Origin: Streptomyces misionensis
Lineage (GTDB): Bacteria; Actinomycetota; Actinomycetes; Streptomycetales; Streptomycetaceae
Assembly: GCF_900104815.1 (NCBI RefSeq)
Contig: NZ_FNTD01000004.1
Span: 2,558,501 to 2,622,500 of the forward strand
DNA length: 64,000 bases
Direction: 5' to 3'
The notes beneath the pieces are model-generated. The model did no database searches. It was not told the DNA's origin and worked only from the letters and a program-made list of their open reading frames with translations. Of the stretch, positions 1 to 6,686 are shown piece by piece; the first letter of the stretch is position 1; every line of letters begins with the position of its first letter. The position numbers were made by a program, and so were the translations under genes.

Positions 1-517
1 TGACGTCGGTGTCGATCCGCTCGATCTCCGGGTCCTGGAGCAGCACGGCCGACAGGTGGTGGAAGGCGGCGGTGACCCGGGAGTCGGGCAGCAGCGCGGC
101 GGCCTGCTCGGCGGCGCTGCCCTCCTCGGGCTTGAGCGCGTAGGCGCCCTTCTTGTCGAAGCCCAGCGGGTTGACGCAGTCCACGACGAGCTTGCCGGCC
201 AGCTCGGCGGCGAGCGACTTCAGCGTGTCGCCGTGGCCGTCCCACGGCACGGCGACGATCACGATGTCGCTGCGGCGCGCGGCCTCGGCGTTGTCGGCGC
301 CCTCGACGCCGTGCCCGAGTTCCTCGGCGGCGGACCGGGCGCGGTCGGCGGACCGGGAGCCGATGATCACCTTCTGCCCGGCCCTGGCGAGCCGGTAGGC
401 GAGTCCCTTGCCCTGCGGCCCGGTGCCGCCGAGCACGCCGACGACGTGTCCGGAGACGTCGGGCAGGTCCCAGGGGTCCTTGGCGGGGGCCTTCTGTGCG
501 CTGTCGCTAGAGGTCAT
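1..517 (-). CDS. npdG: NADPH-dependent F420 reductase, C-terminus cut by window edge
   Basis: Transfers hydride between NADPH and the deazaflavin cofactor F420 in the cytosol, supplying reduced F420 to F420-dependent enzymes. About 172 residues are visible from the ATG at 517. The nucleotide-binding loop GGTGPQGKG lies near residues 30-38 and is followed by IIGSRS, where NADPH specificity is normally set. Further on come VPWDGHG, VDCVNPLGF and AAFHHLSA, all typical of the Fno/NpdG family. Family members are about 230 residues, so roughly 60 C-terminal residues lie before base 1. The gene is divergent from the MFS gene at 634. Family assignment is strong; the physiological direction of hydride transfer is not visible. 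Confidence 0.93.
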   Translation of the reverse strand, partial: MTSSDSAQKAPAKDPWDLPDVSGHVVGVLGGTGPQGKGLAYRLARAGQKVIIGSRSADRARSAAEELGHGVEGADNAEAARRSDIVIVAVPWDGHGDTLKSLAAELAGKLVVDCVNPLGFDKKGAYALKPEEGSAAEQAAALLPDSRVTAAFHHLSAVLLQDPEIERIDTDV

Positions 518-633
518 GGTGTGACTCTACGTCGCCGGGTGCGGGCGGACGGCCGGGACGGAAGGCGAGGGCGCGGACGGCCGGGAGCGGAAAAGGGGTT
601 GCCGCCGCACCGCCGCCGCCCGAGCATGCCCGG

Positions 634-1911
634 GTGACCTCCGCCCTGCTCCCCGACCTCTCCCCCTGGAAGGCGTCCGCGGACTTCCGACGGCTGTGGA
701 AGTCCGGGCTGATCAGCAACTTCGGCAGTTTCCTCACCTTCGTGGCCCTGCCCGTTCAGTTGAAGGACCTCACGGAGTCCACCGCCGCCGTGGGCGCCGT
801 CGGCGCCGTCGAGCTGCTGCCGCTGATCGTGTGCGGGCTGTACGGCGGCGCGCTCGCCGACGCGCTGGACAAGCGGCGCCTGATCCTGTGGACGGAGGCC
901 GGTCAGGGCCTGCTCAGCGCGGCGCTGCTGCTCAACGCCCTGCTGCCGGACCCCGCGGTCTGGCCGCTGTACGCCGTCGCCGCCCTGTCCTCCGCCCTCG
1001 GCGCCGTGCAGCGTCCGGCCCTCGACTCGCTGTGGCCGCGGATCGTCGCCCATGCCGACATGCCCGCCGCGGCCTCGCTGAACTCGCTGCGCTGGACGGT
1101 CGGCGGGGTGGCGGGCCCGGCACTCGCCGGGGTGGTGGTGGCCTACGCGGGCCTCGGCTGGGCGTACGCCGCCGACCTGCTGACCTTCGCCGTCTCGCTG
1201 GCGTACATCGTGCCGATCGCCGCCTCCCCCGCCGCCCACGAGGCCGCGAAGCCGTCGCTGCGGGCCGTCGCGGAGGGTGCCCGGTACGCGTGGAGCCGCA
1301 AGGAGCTGCTCGGCACCTACGTCGTGGACCTCGCGGCGATGTCGCTGGCCATGCCGCTCGCGGTGCTGCCGTTCCTCGCCGACGACCTGGGCGCCGACTG
1401 GGCGCTCGGACTGATGTACGCGAGCATCCCGGCGGGCTCCCTGCTGGTGAGCCTGACCAGCGGCTGGGCCTCGCGGGTGCGCCGGCACGGTCTGATGGTG
1501 GTGCTGTCGGCGGCCGGTTTCGGCCTCGCGGTCGCGGGGGCGGGCCTGGCCCGGAACGTCTGGCTGGTGCTGTCCCTGCTGGCGCTCGGCGGCGCCTTCG
1601 ACATGGTCAGCGGCATCTTCCGGTCCGCGATGTGGAACCAGACGATCCCCGACGAGCTGCGCGGCCGGCTCGCCGGGATCGAACTGCTGTCCTACTCGGT
1701 GGGGCCCCAGCTGGGCCAGGTCCGCGCGGGCGGCCTCGCCGCCCTGACCGGGCTGCGGGCCTCCGTCGTCTCCGGCGGCCTGGCCTGCGCGGGCGCGGTG
1801 GGCCTGCTCGCGCTGTGCCTGCCGGGGCTCATGACGTACGACGCGCGGACGAACGTCCACGCGGTGCGGATGCGGGAGCGGCGGGCCGCGGCCGTGCCCG
1901 GGGAGGCGTGA
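634..1911 (+). CDS. MFS exporter (EntS-like)
   Basis: Polytopic inner-membrane permease of 425 residues with about 12 hydrophobic segments. After a short cytosolic start (FRRLWKSGLISNFGSFLTF) comes the loop 2-3 region GGALADALDKRR, a form of the MFS GxLaDrxgrr signature. The overall pattern resembles the EntS/DUF894 branch, often annotated as a siderophore or drug exporter, but the substrate cannot be read from sequence. The GTG at 634 is the first start and has no clear Shine-Dalgarno, so translation may be leaderless. The stop abuts the stop of the convergent gene at 1912 with no intergenic base. Confidence 0.9.
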   Translation: MTSALLPDLSPWKASADFRRLWKSGLISNFGSFLTFVALPVQLKDLTESTAAVGAVGAVELLPLIVCGLYGGALADALDKRRLILWTEAGQGLLSAALLLNALLPDPAVWPLYAVAALSSALGAVQRPALDSLWPRIVAHADMPAAASLNSLRWTVGGVAGPALAGVVVAYAGLGWAYAADLLTFAVSLAYIVPIAASPAAHEAAKPSLRAVAEGARYAWSRKELLGTYVVDLAAMSLAMPLAVLPFLADDLGADWALGLMYASIPAGSLLVSLTSGWASRVRRHGLMVVLSAAGFGLAVAGAGLARNVWLVLSLLALGGAFDMVSGIFRSAMWNQTIPDELRGRLAGIELLSYSVGPQLGQVRAGGLAALTGLRASVVSGGLACAGAVGLLALCLPGLMTYDARTNVHAVRMRERRAAAVPGEA

Positions 1912-2142
1912 TCACTCCTCGTCGGCGTCCGTCCCGGCCGTGTCGTGCCAGCGCGGGTCGTTCTCCCACTGGAGGTTGCGCTCGGCGGCGAGGTCCATCG
2001 CCCGCTGGGCCTCCTGCGGGGAGGCGTACGGCCCGAAGCGGTCCTTGCCCGGGCAGTCCGGGCCCTCCTCGACCTTCTTGTGCTCCAGGCAGTAGTACCA
2101 CTCACCCGGCTTGCCCGCGGTGCGCTTCTTGAACAGGGGCAT
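1912..2142 (-). CDS. Conserved 76-aa protein of unknown function
   Basis: Small soluble acidic protein beginning [20 protein letters not shown]. It has two cysteines ([13 protein letters not shown]) about ten residues apart and a C-terminal segment [16 protein letters not shown] followed by WENDPRWHD. The two cysteines could bind metal but form no standard zinc motif alone. The layout, a short basic head and SPQEA helix, recurs in small actinobacterial proteins of unknown function. It starts at the ATG at 2142; longer upstream reading into the map gene is an out-of-frame shadow. Function not recognised. Confidence 0.75.
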   Translation of the reverse strand: MPLFKKRTAGKPGEWYYCLEHKKVEEGPDCPGKDRFGPYASPQEAQRAMDLAAERNLQWENDPRWHDTAGTDADEE

Positions 2143-2189
2143 TGGATCAGCTCCTCTCGCCAACGACATGTTCCCCCATGTGCGCTCGA

Positions 2190-2195
2190 TAGACT
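2190..2195 (+). promoter_or_regulatory. Candidate -10 element of a leaderless map transcript
   Basis: TAGACT fits the actinobacterial TANNNT -10 consensus and lies exactly 7 bases before the map ATG. Transcription would start at or next to the initiation codon. No Shine-Dalgarno is present upstream of the ATG. No convincing -35 is visible at 17-18 bases. Confidence 0.45.
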
Positions 2196-2202
2196 CGCCG
2201 GC

Positions 2203-3060
2203 ATGTCTGGCCAGTCGCTGCTCGTACCGGGGGAACAGTCCCCCATCCGTTCCGTCCCGGGCAACATCCGTCGCCCCGAGTACGTCGGCAAGCCCGCGCC
2301 GGCGCCGTACACCGGGCCGGAGGTGCAGACTCCGGAGACCGTCGAGGCGATGCGGACCGCCGGCCGCATCGCCGCGCGGGCGATGGCGGAGGCCGCGAAG
2401 ATCATCGCGCCCGGCGTCACCACGGACCAGCTGGACAAGGTCGCCCACGAGTACATGTGCGACCACGGCGCCTACCCGTCCACGCTGGGCTACCGCGGCT
2501 TCCCGAAGTCGCTGTGCACGTCGGTCAACGAGGTCATCTGCCACGGCATCCCGGACTCGACCGTCCTCAGGGACGGCGACATCGTCAACCTGGACGTGAC
2601 CGCGTACATCGGCGGGGTGCACGGCGACAACAACGCCACCTACCTGGTCGGGGACGTGGACGAGGAGTCGCGGCTGCTGGTCGAGCGCACCCGCGAGGCC
2701 CTGAACCGGGCCATCAAGGCGGTCAAGCCGGGCCGGCAGATCAACATCATCGGCCGCGTCATCGAGTCGTACGCCAAGCGCTTCGGCTACGGCGTGGTCC
2801 GGGACTTCACCGGGCACGGCATCAGCACCTCGTTCCACTCCGGGCTGATCGTCCCGCACTACGACAGCCCGCACGCCACCACGGTGATGCGCCCCGGCAT
2901 GACCTTCACCATCGAGCCGATGCTGACGCTGGGCACCCACGAGTACGACCTGTGGGAGGACGGCTGGACGGTGGTGACGAAGGACCGCAAGCGGACCGCG
3001 CAGTTCGAGCACACGCTGGTGGTGACGGACGACGGCGCCGACATCCTGACCCTGCCGTAG
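2203..3060 (+). CDS. map: Methionine aminopeptidase, type I
   Basis: Removes the initiator methionine from nascent proteins. It has 285 residues, the usual length for the type I form with the short N-terminal extension common in actinobacteria. All five metal ligands are visible: D131 (NLDVTAY), D142 (HGDNN), H205 (GHGIS), E238 (TIEPM) and E269 (QFEHT). The substrate-positioning histidine H114 lies in CHGIP. The start at 2203 gives the N-terminus [14 protein letters not shown]; no ribosome binding site precedes it and a -10 box lies 7 bases upstream, so the mRNA is probably leaderless. A strong hairpin terminator follows at 3081. Streptomyces usually have more than one map gene, so essentiality cannot be inferred. 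Confidence 0.96.
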   Translation: MSGQSLLVPGEQSPIRSVPGNIRRPEYVGKPAPAPYTGPEVQTPETVEAMRTAGRIAARAMAEAAKIIAPGVTTDQLDKVAHEYMCDHGAYPSTLGYRGFPKSLCTSVNEVICHGIPDSTVLRDGDIVNLDVTAYIGGVHGDNNATYLVGDVDEESRLLVERTREALNRAIKAVKPGRQINIIGRVIESYAKRFGYGVVRDFTGHGISTSFHSGLIVPHYDSPHATTVMRPGMTFTIEPMLTLGTHEYDLWEDGWTVVTKDRKRTAQFEHTLVVTDDGADILTLP

Positions 3061-3080
3061 GCGTTCCACCTTGCACGCAG

Positions 3081-3111
3081 AAGGGCCCGCCCCACCCGGG
3101 GGCGGGCCCTT
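3081..3111. terminator. Intrinsic terminator hairpin after map
   Basis: Perfect 13-bp inverted repeat (AAGGGCCCGCCCC / GGGGCGGGCCCTT) with a 5-base loop, followed by TCG rather than a T-run as is usual in Streptomyces. It lies 20 bases after the map stop and separates it from hmuO. Confidence 0.85.
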
Positions 3112-3141
3112 TCGCATGCCCACCGGCCCTCTCCTGGTGTG

Positions 3142-3162
3142 TTTCCGACACGCTGTCGGTAA
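3142..3162. promoter_or_regulatory. Palindromic operator 1 upstream of heme oxygenase
   Basis: 21-bp palindrome with arms TTTCCGACA and TGTCGGTAA (one mismatch) around CGC. It is a sibling of the palindrome at 3165 and overlaps the probable core promoter; a TANNNT -10 (TAAACT) spans 3160-3165. It does not match the DtxR/DmdR iron-box consensus. Confidence 0.6.
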
Positions 3163-3164
3163 AC

Positions 3165-3185
3165 TTGCCGACACCACGTCGGCAA
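3165..3185. promoter_or_regulatory. Palindromic operator 2 upstream of heme oxygenase
   Basis: 21-bp perfect palindrome with arms TTGCCGAC and GTCGGCAA around ACCAC. It is aligned base for base with operator 1, the centres being 23 bp apart, and ends 15 bases before the hmuO ATG. The shared core is CCGACAC then GTCGG. It would place a dimeric repressor over the start of the transcript. Confidence 0.65.
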
Positions 3186-3200
3186 ACCGAGGAGTGTTCC

Positions 3201-3848
3201 ATGGAGTCGTTCTCGACGCTGATCCGCACCGCCACCCATGAGCAGCACGCGGCGGCGGAGGCCTCGGCCTTCATGAGCGACCTGCTCGGCGGCCGGCTGG
3301 GGGTGGACGCGTACACGCGCTACACGGAGCAGCTGTGGTTCGTCTACGAGGCCCTGGAGGGCGCGGCCGGGCGGCTGGCGGCGGACCCGGTGGCGGGGCC
3401 CTTCATCCGGCCGGAGCTGCACCGGCTGGCCGCGCTGGAGCGGGACCTGGCGCATCTGCGCGGGCCGCGGTGGCGGGCGGGGCTCGACCCGCTGCCCGAG
3501 ACGCGGGCGTACGCGGAGCGGATACGCGAGTGCGCCGAGCGGTGGCCGGGCGGTTACGTCGCCCACCACTACACCCGCTACCTCGGCGACCTCTCCGGCG
3601 GCCAGGTCATCCGGGACCGAGCGGAGCGGACGTGGGGCTTCGACCGGAAGGGCGACGGGGTGCGGTTCTACGTCTTCGAGGAGATCGCCAACCCGGCCGC
3701 GTTCAAGCGGAGTTACCGGGAGCTGCTGGACGGGATCGCGATGGACGACCTGGAGAAGCAGCGGGTCGCCGGGGAGTGCGGGCGGGCGTTCGCCCTGAAC
3801 ACGGCGGTGTTCGGGGCGCTGGGCGAGGAGTTCCGGCTGAGCGCCTGA
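3201..3848 (+). CDS. hmuO: Heme oxygenase (biliverdin-producing)
   Basis: Opens heme to biliverdin, carbon monoxide and ferrous iron in the cytosol, for iron scavenging or heme turnover. It has 215 residues, the usual bacterial HO length. The proximal heme ligand is probably H16 in EQHAAAE, matching the HxxAE pattern of HmuO/HO-1. The distal helix glycine signature GDLSGG lies at 129-134 and supports the distal pocket. The ATG at 3201 follows GAGGAGTG with suitable spacing (positions about 3189-3196). It is preceded by two tandem 21-bp palindromes, so tight repression is likely, but the regulator is not encoded next to it. Monocistronic: a terminator lies upstream and a convergent gene downstream. 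Confidence 0.95.
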   Translation: MESFSTLIRTATHEQHAAAEASAFMSDLLGGRLGVDAYTRYTEQLWFVYEALEGAAGRLAADPVAGPFIRPELHRLAALERDLAHLRGPRWRAGLDPLPETRAYAERIRECAERWPGGYVAHHYTRYLGDLSGGQVIRDRAERTWGFDRKGDGVRFYVFEEIANPAAFKRSYRELLDGIAMDDLEKQRVAGECGRAFALNTAVFGALGEEFRLSA

Positions 3849-3850
3849 AC

Positions 3851-3930
3851 GCCGGGCACCCGGCGCCCACGACCGGCGCCCGGCGTTCAGGGCTCGGCGC
3901 CCGGCACTCAGCGTTCAGCGTTCAGCGTTC
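3851..3930. repeat. Short GC-rich hairpin and direct repeats between convergent genes
   Basis: Holds a perfect hairpin GCCGGG-CA-CCCGGC (3851-3864), several copies of CGGCGCCC/CGGCGTTCAG, and three tandem GCGTTCA units (3911-3928) that run into the last codons of the phzF-like gene. It probably serves as a bidirectional terminator for hmuO and the phzF-like gene. The tandem units look like replication slippage. Confidence 0.5.
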
Positions 3931-4566
3931 GAGGAAGACCCGGCCGCCGACCTCCACCCAGCCCTCCGGCTGGGGCGCGGTGAGCAGCTGGGAGCCCCTG
4001 CCCTGGGTGATGTTGAGGGCGCGGCCCAGCCGGGCGGTGAGCTGGAGCGCGGCCGCGCCCGTCGCCTCGTCCTCCGCGATGCCGTCGCCCCGGCCGGGGA
4101 AGGCGCGGGCCCGCACCCGGCCCGCGGCCTCGTCCTCCCAGGCCCAGGCGTACACCCACTCGCCGGGCGGCGGCACGTCGAGCGCGTCGACCTCGGCGGG
4201 GGTGGCGTACTGGCGCAGGGTGCGCGGCTCGGGCCACTCCGGGCGGGCCTCGACCCAGCAGAACTCGCCGTCCTGGCGGGCGCCCACCACGCCCGCGGGG
4301 ACCACGAGTTCGGGGACGTCCAGCAGCCAGGCGGTGCCGACGCAGGGGTGCCCGGCGAACGGCAGCCGCACGGAGGGCGTGTAGATGTCGATCACTCCGC
4401 GCTCGGGGTCGTCCACGAACACGGTCTCGCTGAAGCCGAGTTTGGCGGCGAGCGCCTGCCGGTCGGCACGCTCGGGCAGCGCGGAGCCGTCGCGGACGAC
4501 ACCCAGCTCGTTGCCGTAGCCGCCGGTCGGGCCGCAGAAGACGCGCAGTACGTCGTAGTCAGTCAC
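3922..4566 (-). CDS. Short PhzF-family isomerase-like protein
   Basis: Member of the PhzF/diaminopimelate-epimerase-fold family, whose enzymes isomerise small metabolites (in phenazine synthesis, DHHA). Family marks: GNELGVV near residue 18, SETVFV with the catalytic Glu equivalent, PFAGHPCVGTA, and EDEATGAAA near the C-terminus (usual form EDPATGSA). At 214 residues it is clearly shorter than the usual 260-300, so the second half-domain is compressed. The GTG at 4566 overlaps the end of the upstream gene by 8 bases, so the two are one operon. No phenazine genes are nearby; the substrate is unknown. Confidence 0.8.
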   Translation of the reverse strand: MTDYDVLRVFCGPTGGYGNELGVVRDGSALPERADRQALAAKLGFSETVFVDDPERGVIDIYTPSVRLPFAGHPCVGTAWLLDVPELVVPAGVVGARQDGEFCWVEARPEWPEPRTLRQYATPAEVDALDVPPPGEWVYAWAWEDEAAGRVRARAFPGRGDGIAEDEATGAAALQLTARLGRALNITQGRGSQLLTAPQPEGWVEVGGRVFLER

Positions 4567-5425
4567 CCGGGCATTGAAACACCGCCCGCGCGGCGAGCGC
4601 GTCCCAGGCGGGGGCGCCGCCGGCGAGGGGCCAGGAGCGCGTGCGGGCCTCCTGGAGGGGCAGGCCCCCCAAGGTATCGCCGTAGGCCCGCAGCACGACC
4701 TGCCGTCGCCGCTCCTCACCGGCGGCGGGCCGCTCCACCAGCAGCCGGTACGCCTCGGCGATCCCGTCGGCCTCCCGGCGCCAGTCCTCCTCGTCCGACA
4801 GCCGGGTGAGCACCACACAGGGCGGGGTCAGCCCCTCGGCCAGCGCGGCCACCGCCCGGTCGTGCCCGTCGAGCAGCAGCCAGCCGTCCAGGCAGCTCAC
4901 CCACCACAGCAGCACGGGCGCGAGCGTGCCCGCACGGGCGTGCTTGCGGTAGGCCTTCACGCGGGCCGCGTCCGGCGGGGACAGCCGGCGCAGGGGCACC
5001 ACACCGTTCCAGCCCGCGGCCGACCAGTCGAGGTGACAGGCGGGCCACTCCCGGACGAAGTCCTCCCCGTGCCAGACGTAGGGCGGGAACCAGTGGCGGA
5101 CGCCGAGGTGCCAGCGCGCCTCGTACAGGGGGCCCTCCGGCGCCTCCTCAAGACGGCGCGCGTAGGTGTGCGCCCAGTCGCCCGCCTCCCGCATCAGCGC
5201 CGACCGCACCGGCGGCAGCGGCGAGCGGTAGCCCTCGTACCGGCGCAGGCGCACGCCCTGGTTCCCCTCCGTCACGCGCCCGAGCAGCAGGATCCGCGCG
5301 CCCTGGCGCAGCAGCAGGCGCCCCGCGTCGGCCACTTCGAACCGCAGCGGCGGCGGGTCCGCGCGGCCCCGCACCCGCAGCACCACGCCCTCCCGCCCCA
5401 GCGGTTCCCTGTGCGCCCTCCCCAT
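4559..5425 (-). CDS. Uncharacterised 288-aa protein with ParB/sulfiredoxin-like C-terminal motif
   Basis: Soluble protein, no signal peptide or membrane segment. The N-terminal half is rich in Arg and aromatics (WHLGVRHWFPPYVWHG around residue 105-120). Around residues 178-196 LDGWLLLDGHDRAVAALAEG resembles the 'vlDGhhRlaAa' loop of ParB/Srx-fold nucleotidases, an inference from pattern only. It is the first gene of a two-gene operon with the phzF-like gene (8-base overlap). It starts at the ATG at 5425; its promoter shares the region with the divergent efe operon. I do not recognise the family with certainty. Confidence 0.75.
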   Translation of the reverse strand: MGRAHREPLGREGVVLRVRGRADPPPLRFEVADAGRLLLRQGARILLLGRVTEGNQGVRLRRYEGYRSPLPPVRSALMREAGDWAHTYARRLEEAPEGPLYEARWHLGVRHWFPPYVWHGEDFVREWPACHLDWSAAGWNGVVPLRRLSPPDAARVKAYRKHARAGTLAPVLLWWVSCLDGWLLLDGHDRAVAALAEGLTPPCVVLTRLSDEEDWRREADGIAEAYRLLVERPAAGEERRRQVVLRAYGDTLGGLPLQEARTRSWPLAGGAPAWDALAARAVFQCPGD

Positions 5426-5478
5426 GGCCGCAGCCTCCCCGGCGTGAGATCCGGATCACGCACCCCGAAGGGTATGAG

Positions 5479-5497
5479 AAGGGTAAGGCTCAGGTAA
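5479..5497 (+). promoter_or_regulatory. Upstream half of a tandem DtxR/DmdR iron box (weak copy)
   Basis: AAGGGTAAGGCTCAGGTAA matches 13 of 19 positions of the DtxR/IdeR consensus TTAGGTTAGGCTCACCTAA. It abuts the stronger box at 5499 with a single base between them, so the centres are 20 bp apart. Confidence 0.5.
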
Positions 5498-5498
5498 G

Positions 5499-5517
5499 TT
5501 AGGGCAGCCTCACCAAA
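5499..5517 (+). promoter_or_regulatory. DtxR/DmdR-type iron box upstream of efeO
   Basis: TTAGGGCAGCCTCACCAAA matches 15 of 19 positions of the DtxR/IdeR/DmdR1 consensus. It lies 21 bases before the efeO ATG and just downstream of a possible -10 (TAAGTT), so it should repress when ferrous iron is plentiful. Confidence 0.75.
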
Positions 5518-5537
5518 CTGGATCGCAGGGAGCCCGC

Positions 5538-6674
5538 ATGCGTGCCGTCCGTCTGACCGTCGCCGCAGCCGCCACCGCGGCAGCACTGACCGCCCTGTCG
5601 GCCTGCACCGCCAAGAGCGAGGCCGAGGACGGCAAGGCCATCCAGGTCACCGCCGCGGACTCCGCCTGTGACACCTCCGCGAAGTCGGTCCCCGCGGGTC
5701 AGGTCACGCTGAAGATAGAGAACAAGGGCTCGAAGGCCACCGAGGTCGAGATCCTGTTCCCGGACGACCGGATCGTCTCCGAGAAGGAGAACATCGGCCC
5801 GGGCACCAAGTACACGCTGACCGCCGAGGTGAAGGCGGGCTCGTACGAGATAGCCTGCCGCCCCGGCATGAAGGGCCACGGCGTCCGGCAGCCGCTCACC
5901 GTCACCGGCGGCGCCAGCGCCGCCCGGCGCGACCCCGCGCTGGACAAGGCCGTCGCCGAGTACCGGCAGTACGCGCAGGACCAGGCCGACGCCACCGTGC
6001 CGCTCGCCGGGAAGTTCGCCGACGCGATCAAGGCCGGCGACCTCGACGCCGCGAAGAAGGCCTACGCCCCCTCCCGCCTCGGCTGGGAGCGCACCGAGCC
6101 GGTCGCCGAGTCCTTCGGTGACATCGATCCGAAGACGGACACCCGCGCCGACGGCCTGGAGAAGGGCCAGAAGTGGACGGGCTGGCACCGGCTGGAGAAG
6201 GCCCTGTGGGCCGACAAGAAGATCGGCGCCGAGGAGAAGACCCTCGCCGGGCAGCTGGTGACCGACCTGACGGACTGGCAGAAGCGGGTCGGCACCGCCG
6301 AGATCACCCCGACCTCCATGGCCAACGGCGCCAAGGAGCTGCTGGACGAGGTCGCCACCGGCAAGGTCACCGGCGAGGAGGACCGCTACTCGCACACCGA
6401 CCTGGTCGACTTCAAGGGCAACGTCGAGGGCGCGCGGAAGGCGTACGAGCTGCTCAAGCCGGTCGCCGTGAAGAACGACCCGGCGCTCGTCAAGGAGCTG
6501 GACAAGCAGTTCGCCGCGCTCGACGGCGTGCTGGACAAGTACCGCGCGGACAAGACCTCGTACGAGTTCGTCTCCTACGACAAGGTCACCGGCGAGCAGC
6601 GCAAGGAGCTGTCGGACGCGGTGAACGCGCTCGCCGAGCCGCTGTCGAAGCTCGCCGCCGCGGTCGTGAAGTAG
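5538..6674 (+). CDS. efeO: EfeO iron-uptake lipoprotein (cupredoxin + M75 domain)
   Basis: Extracellular lipid-anchored subunit of the EfeUOB ferrous/ferric iron uptake system. The signal peptide ends in a lipobox (LTALSAC) with C23 as the lipid-bearing residue. Residues about 35-125 form an EfeO-type cupredoxin domain. The remainder is the M75 peptidase-like helical domain with the metal motif HRLE (H217, E220) and the family string WERTEPVAESFGDID at 183-197. The 378-residue length is normal for EfeO. It is first in an operon with efeB (12-base gap) and efeU. The tandem iron boxes upstream predict induction by iron starvation. Confidence 0.95.
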   Translation: MRAVRLTVAAAATAAALTALSACTAKSEAEDGKAIQVTAADSACDTSAKSVPAGQVTLKIENKGSKATEVEILFPDDRIVSEKENIGPGTKYTLTAEVKAGSYEIACRPGMKGHGVRQPLTVTGGASAARRDPALDKAVAEYRQYAQDQADATVPLAGKFADAIKAGDLDAAKKAYAPSRLGWERTEPVAESFGDIDPKTDTRADGLEKGQKWTGWHRLEKALWADKKIGAEEKTLAGQLVTDLTDWQKRVGTAEITPTSMANGAKELLDEVATGKVTGEEDRYSHTDLVDFKGNVEGARKAYELLKPVAVKNDPALVKELDKQFAALDGVLDKYRADKTSYEFVSYDKVTGEQRKELSDAVNALAEPLSKLAAAVVK

Positions 6675-6686
6675 GAGCGGGAGTCG

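Noticed and set aside
56..637. Plus-strand frame opposite the F420 reductase
   Set aside because: Antisense to a clear NADPH-F420 reductase; Gly/Val-rich mirror sequence without motifs.
3142..3185. The hmuO palindromes as DtxR/DmdR iron boxes
   Set aside because: Their core CCGACA...TGTCGG does not resemble TTAGGTTAGGCTCACCTAA, unlike the true boxes before efeO.
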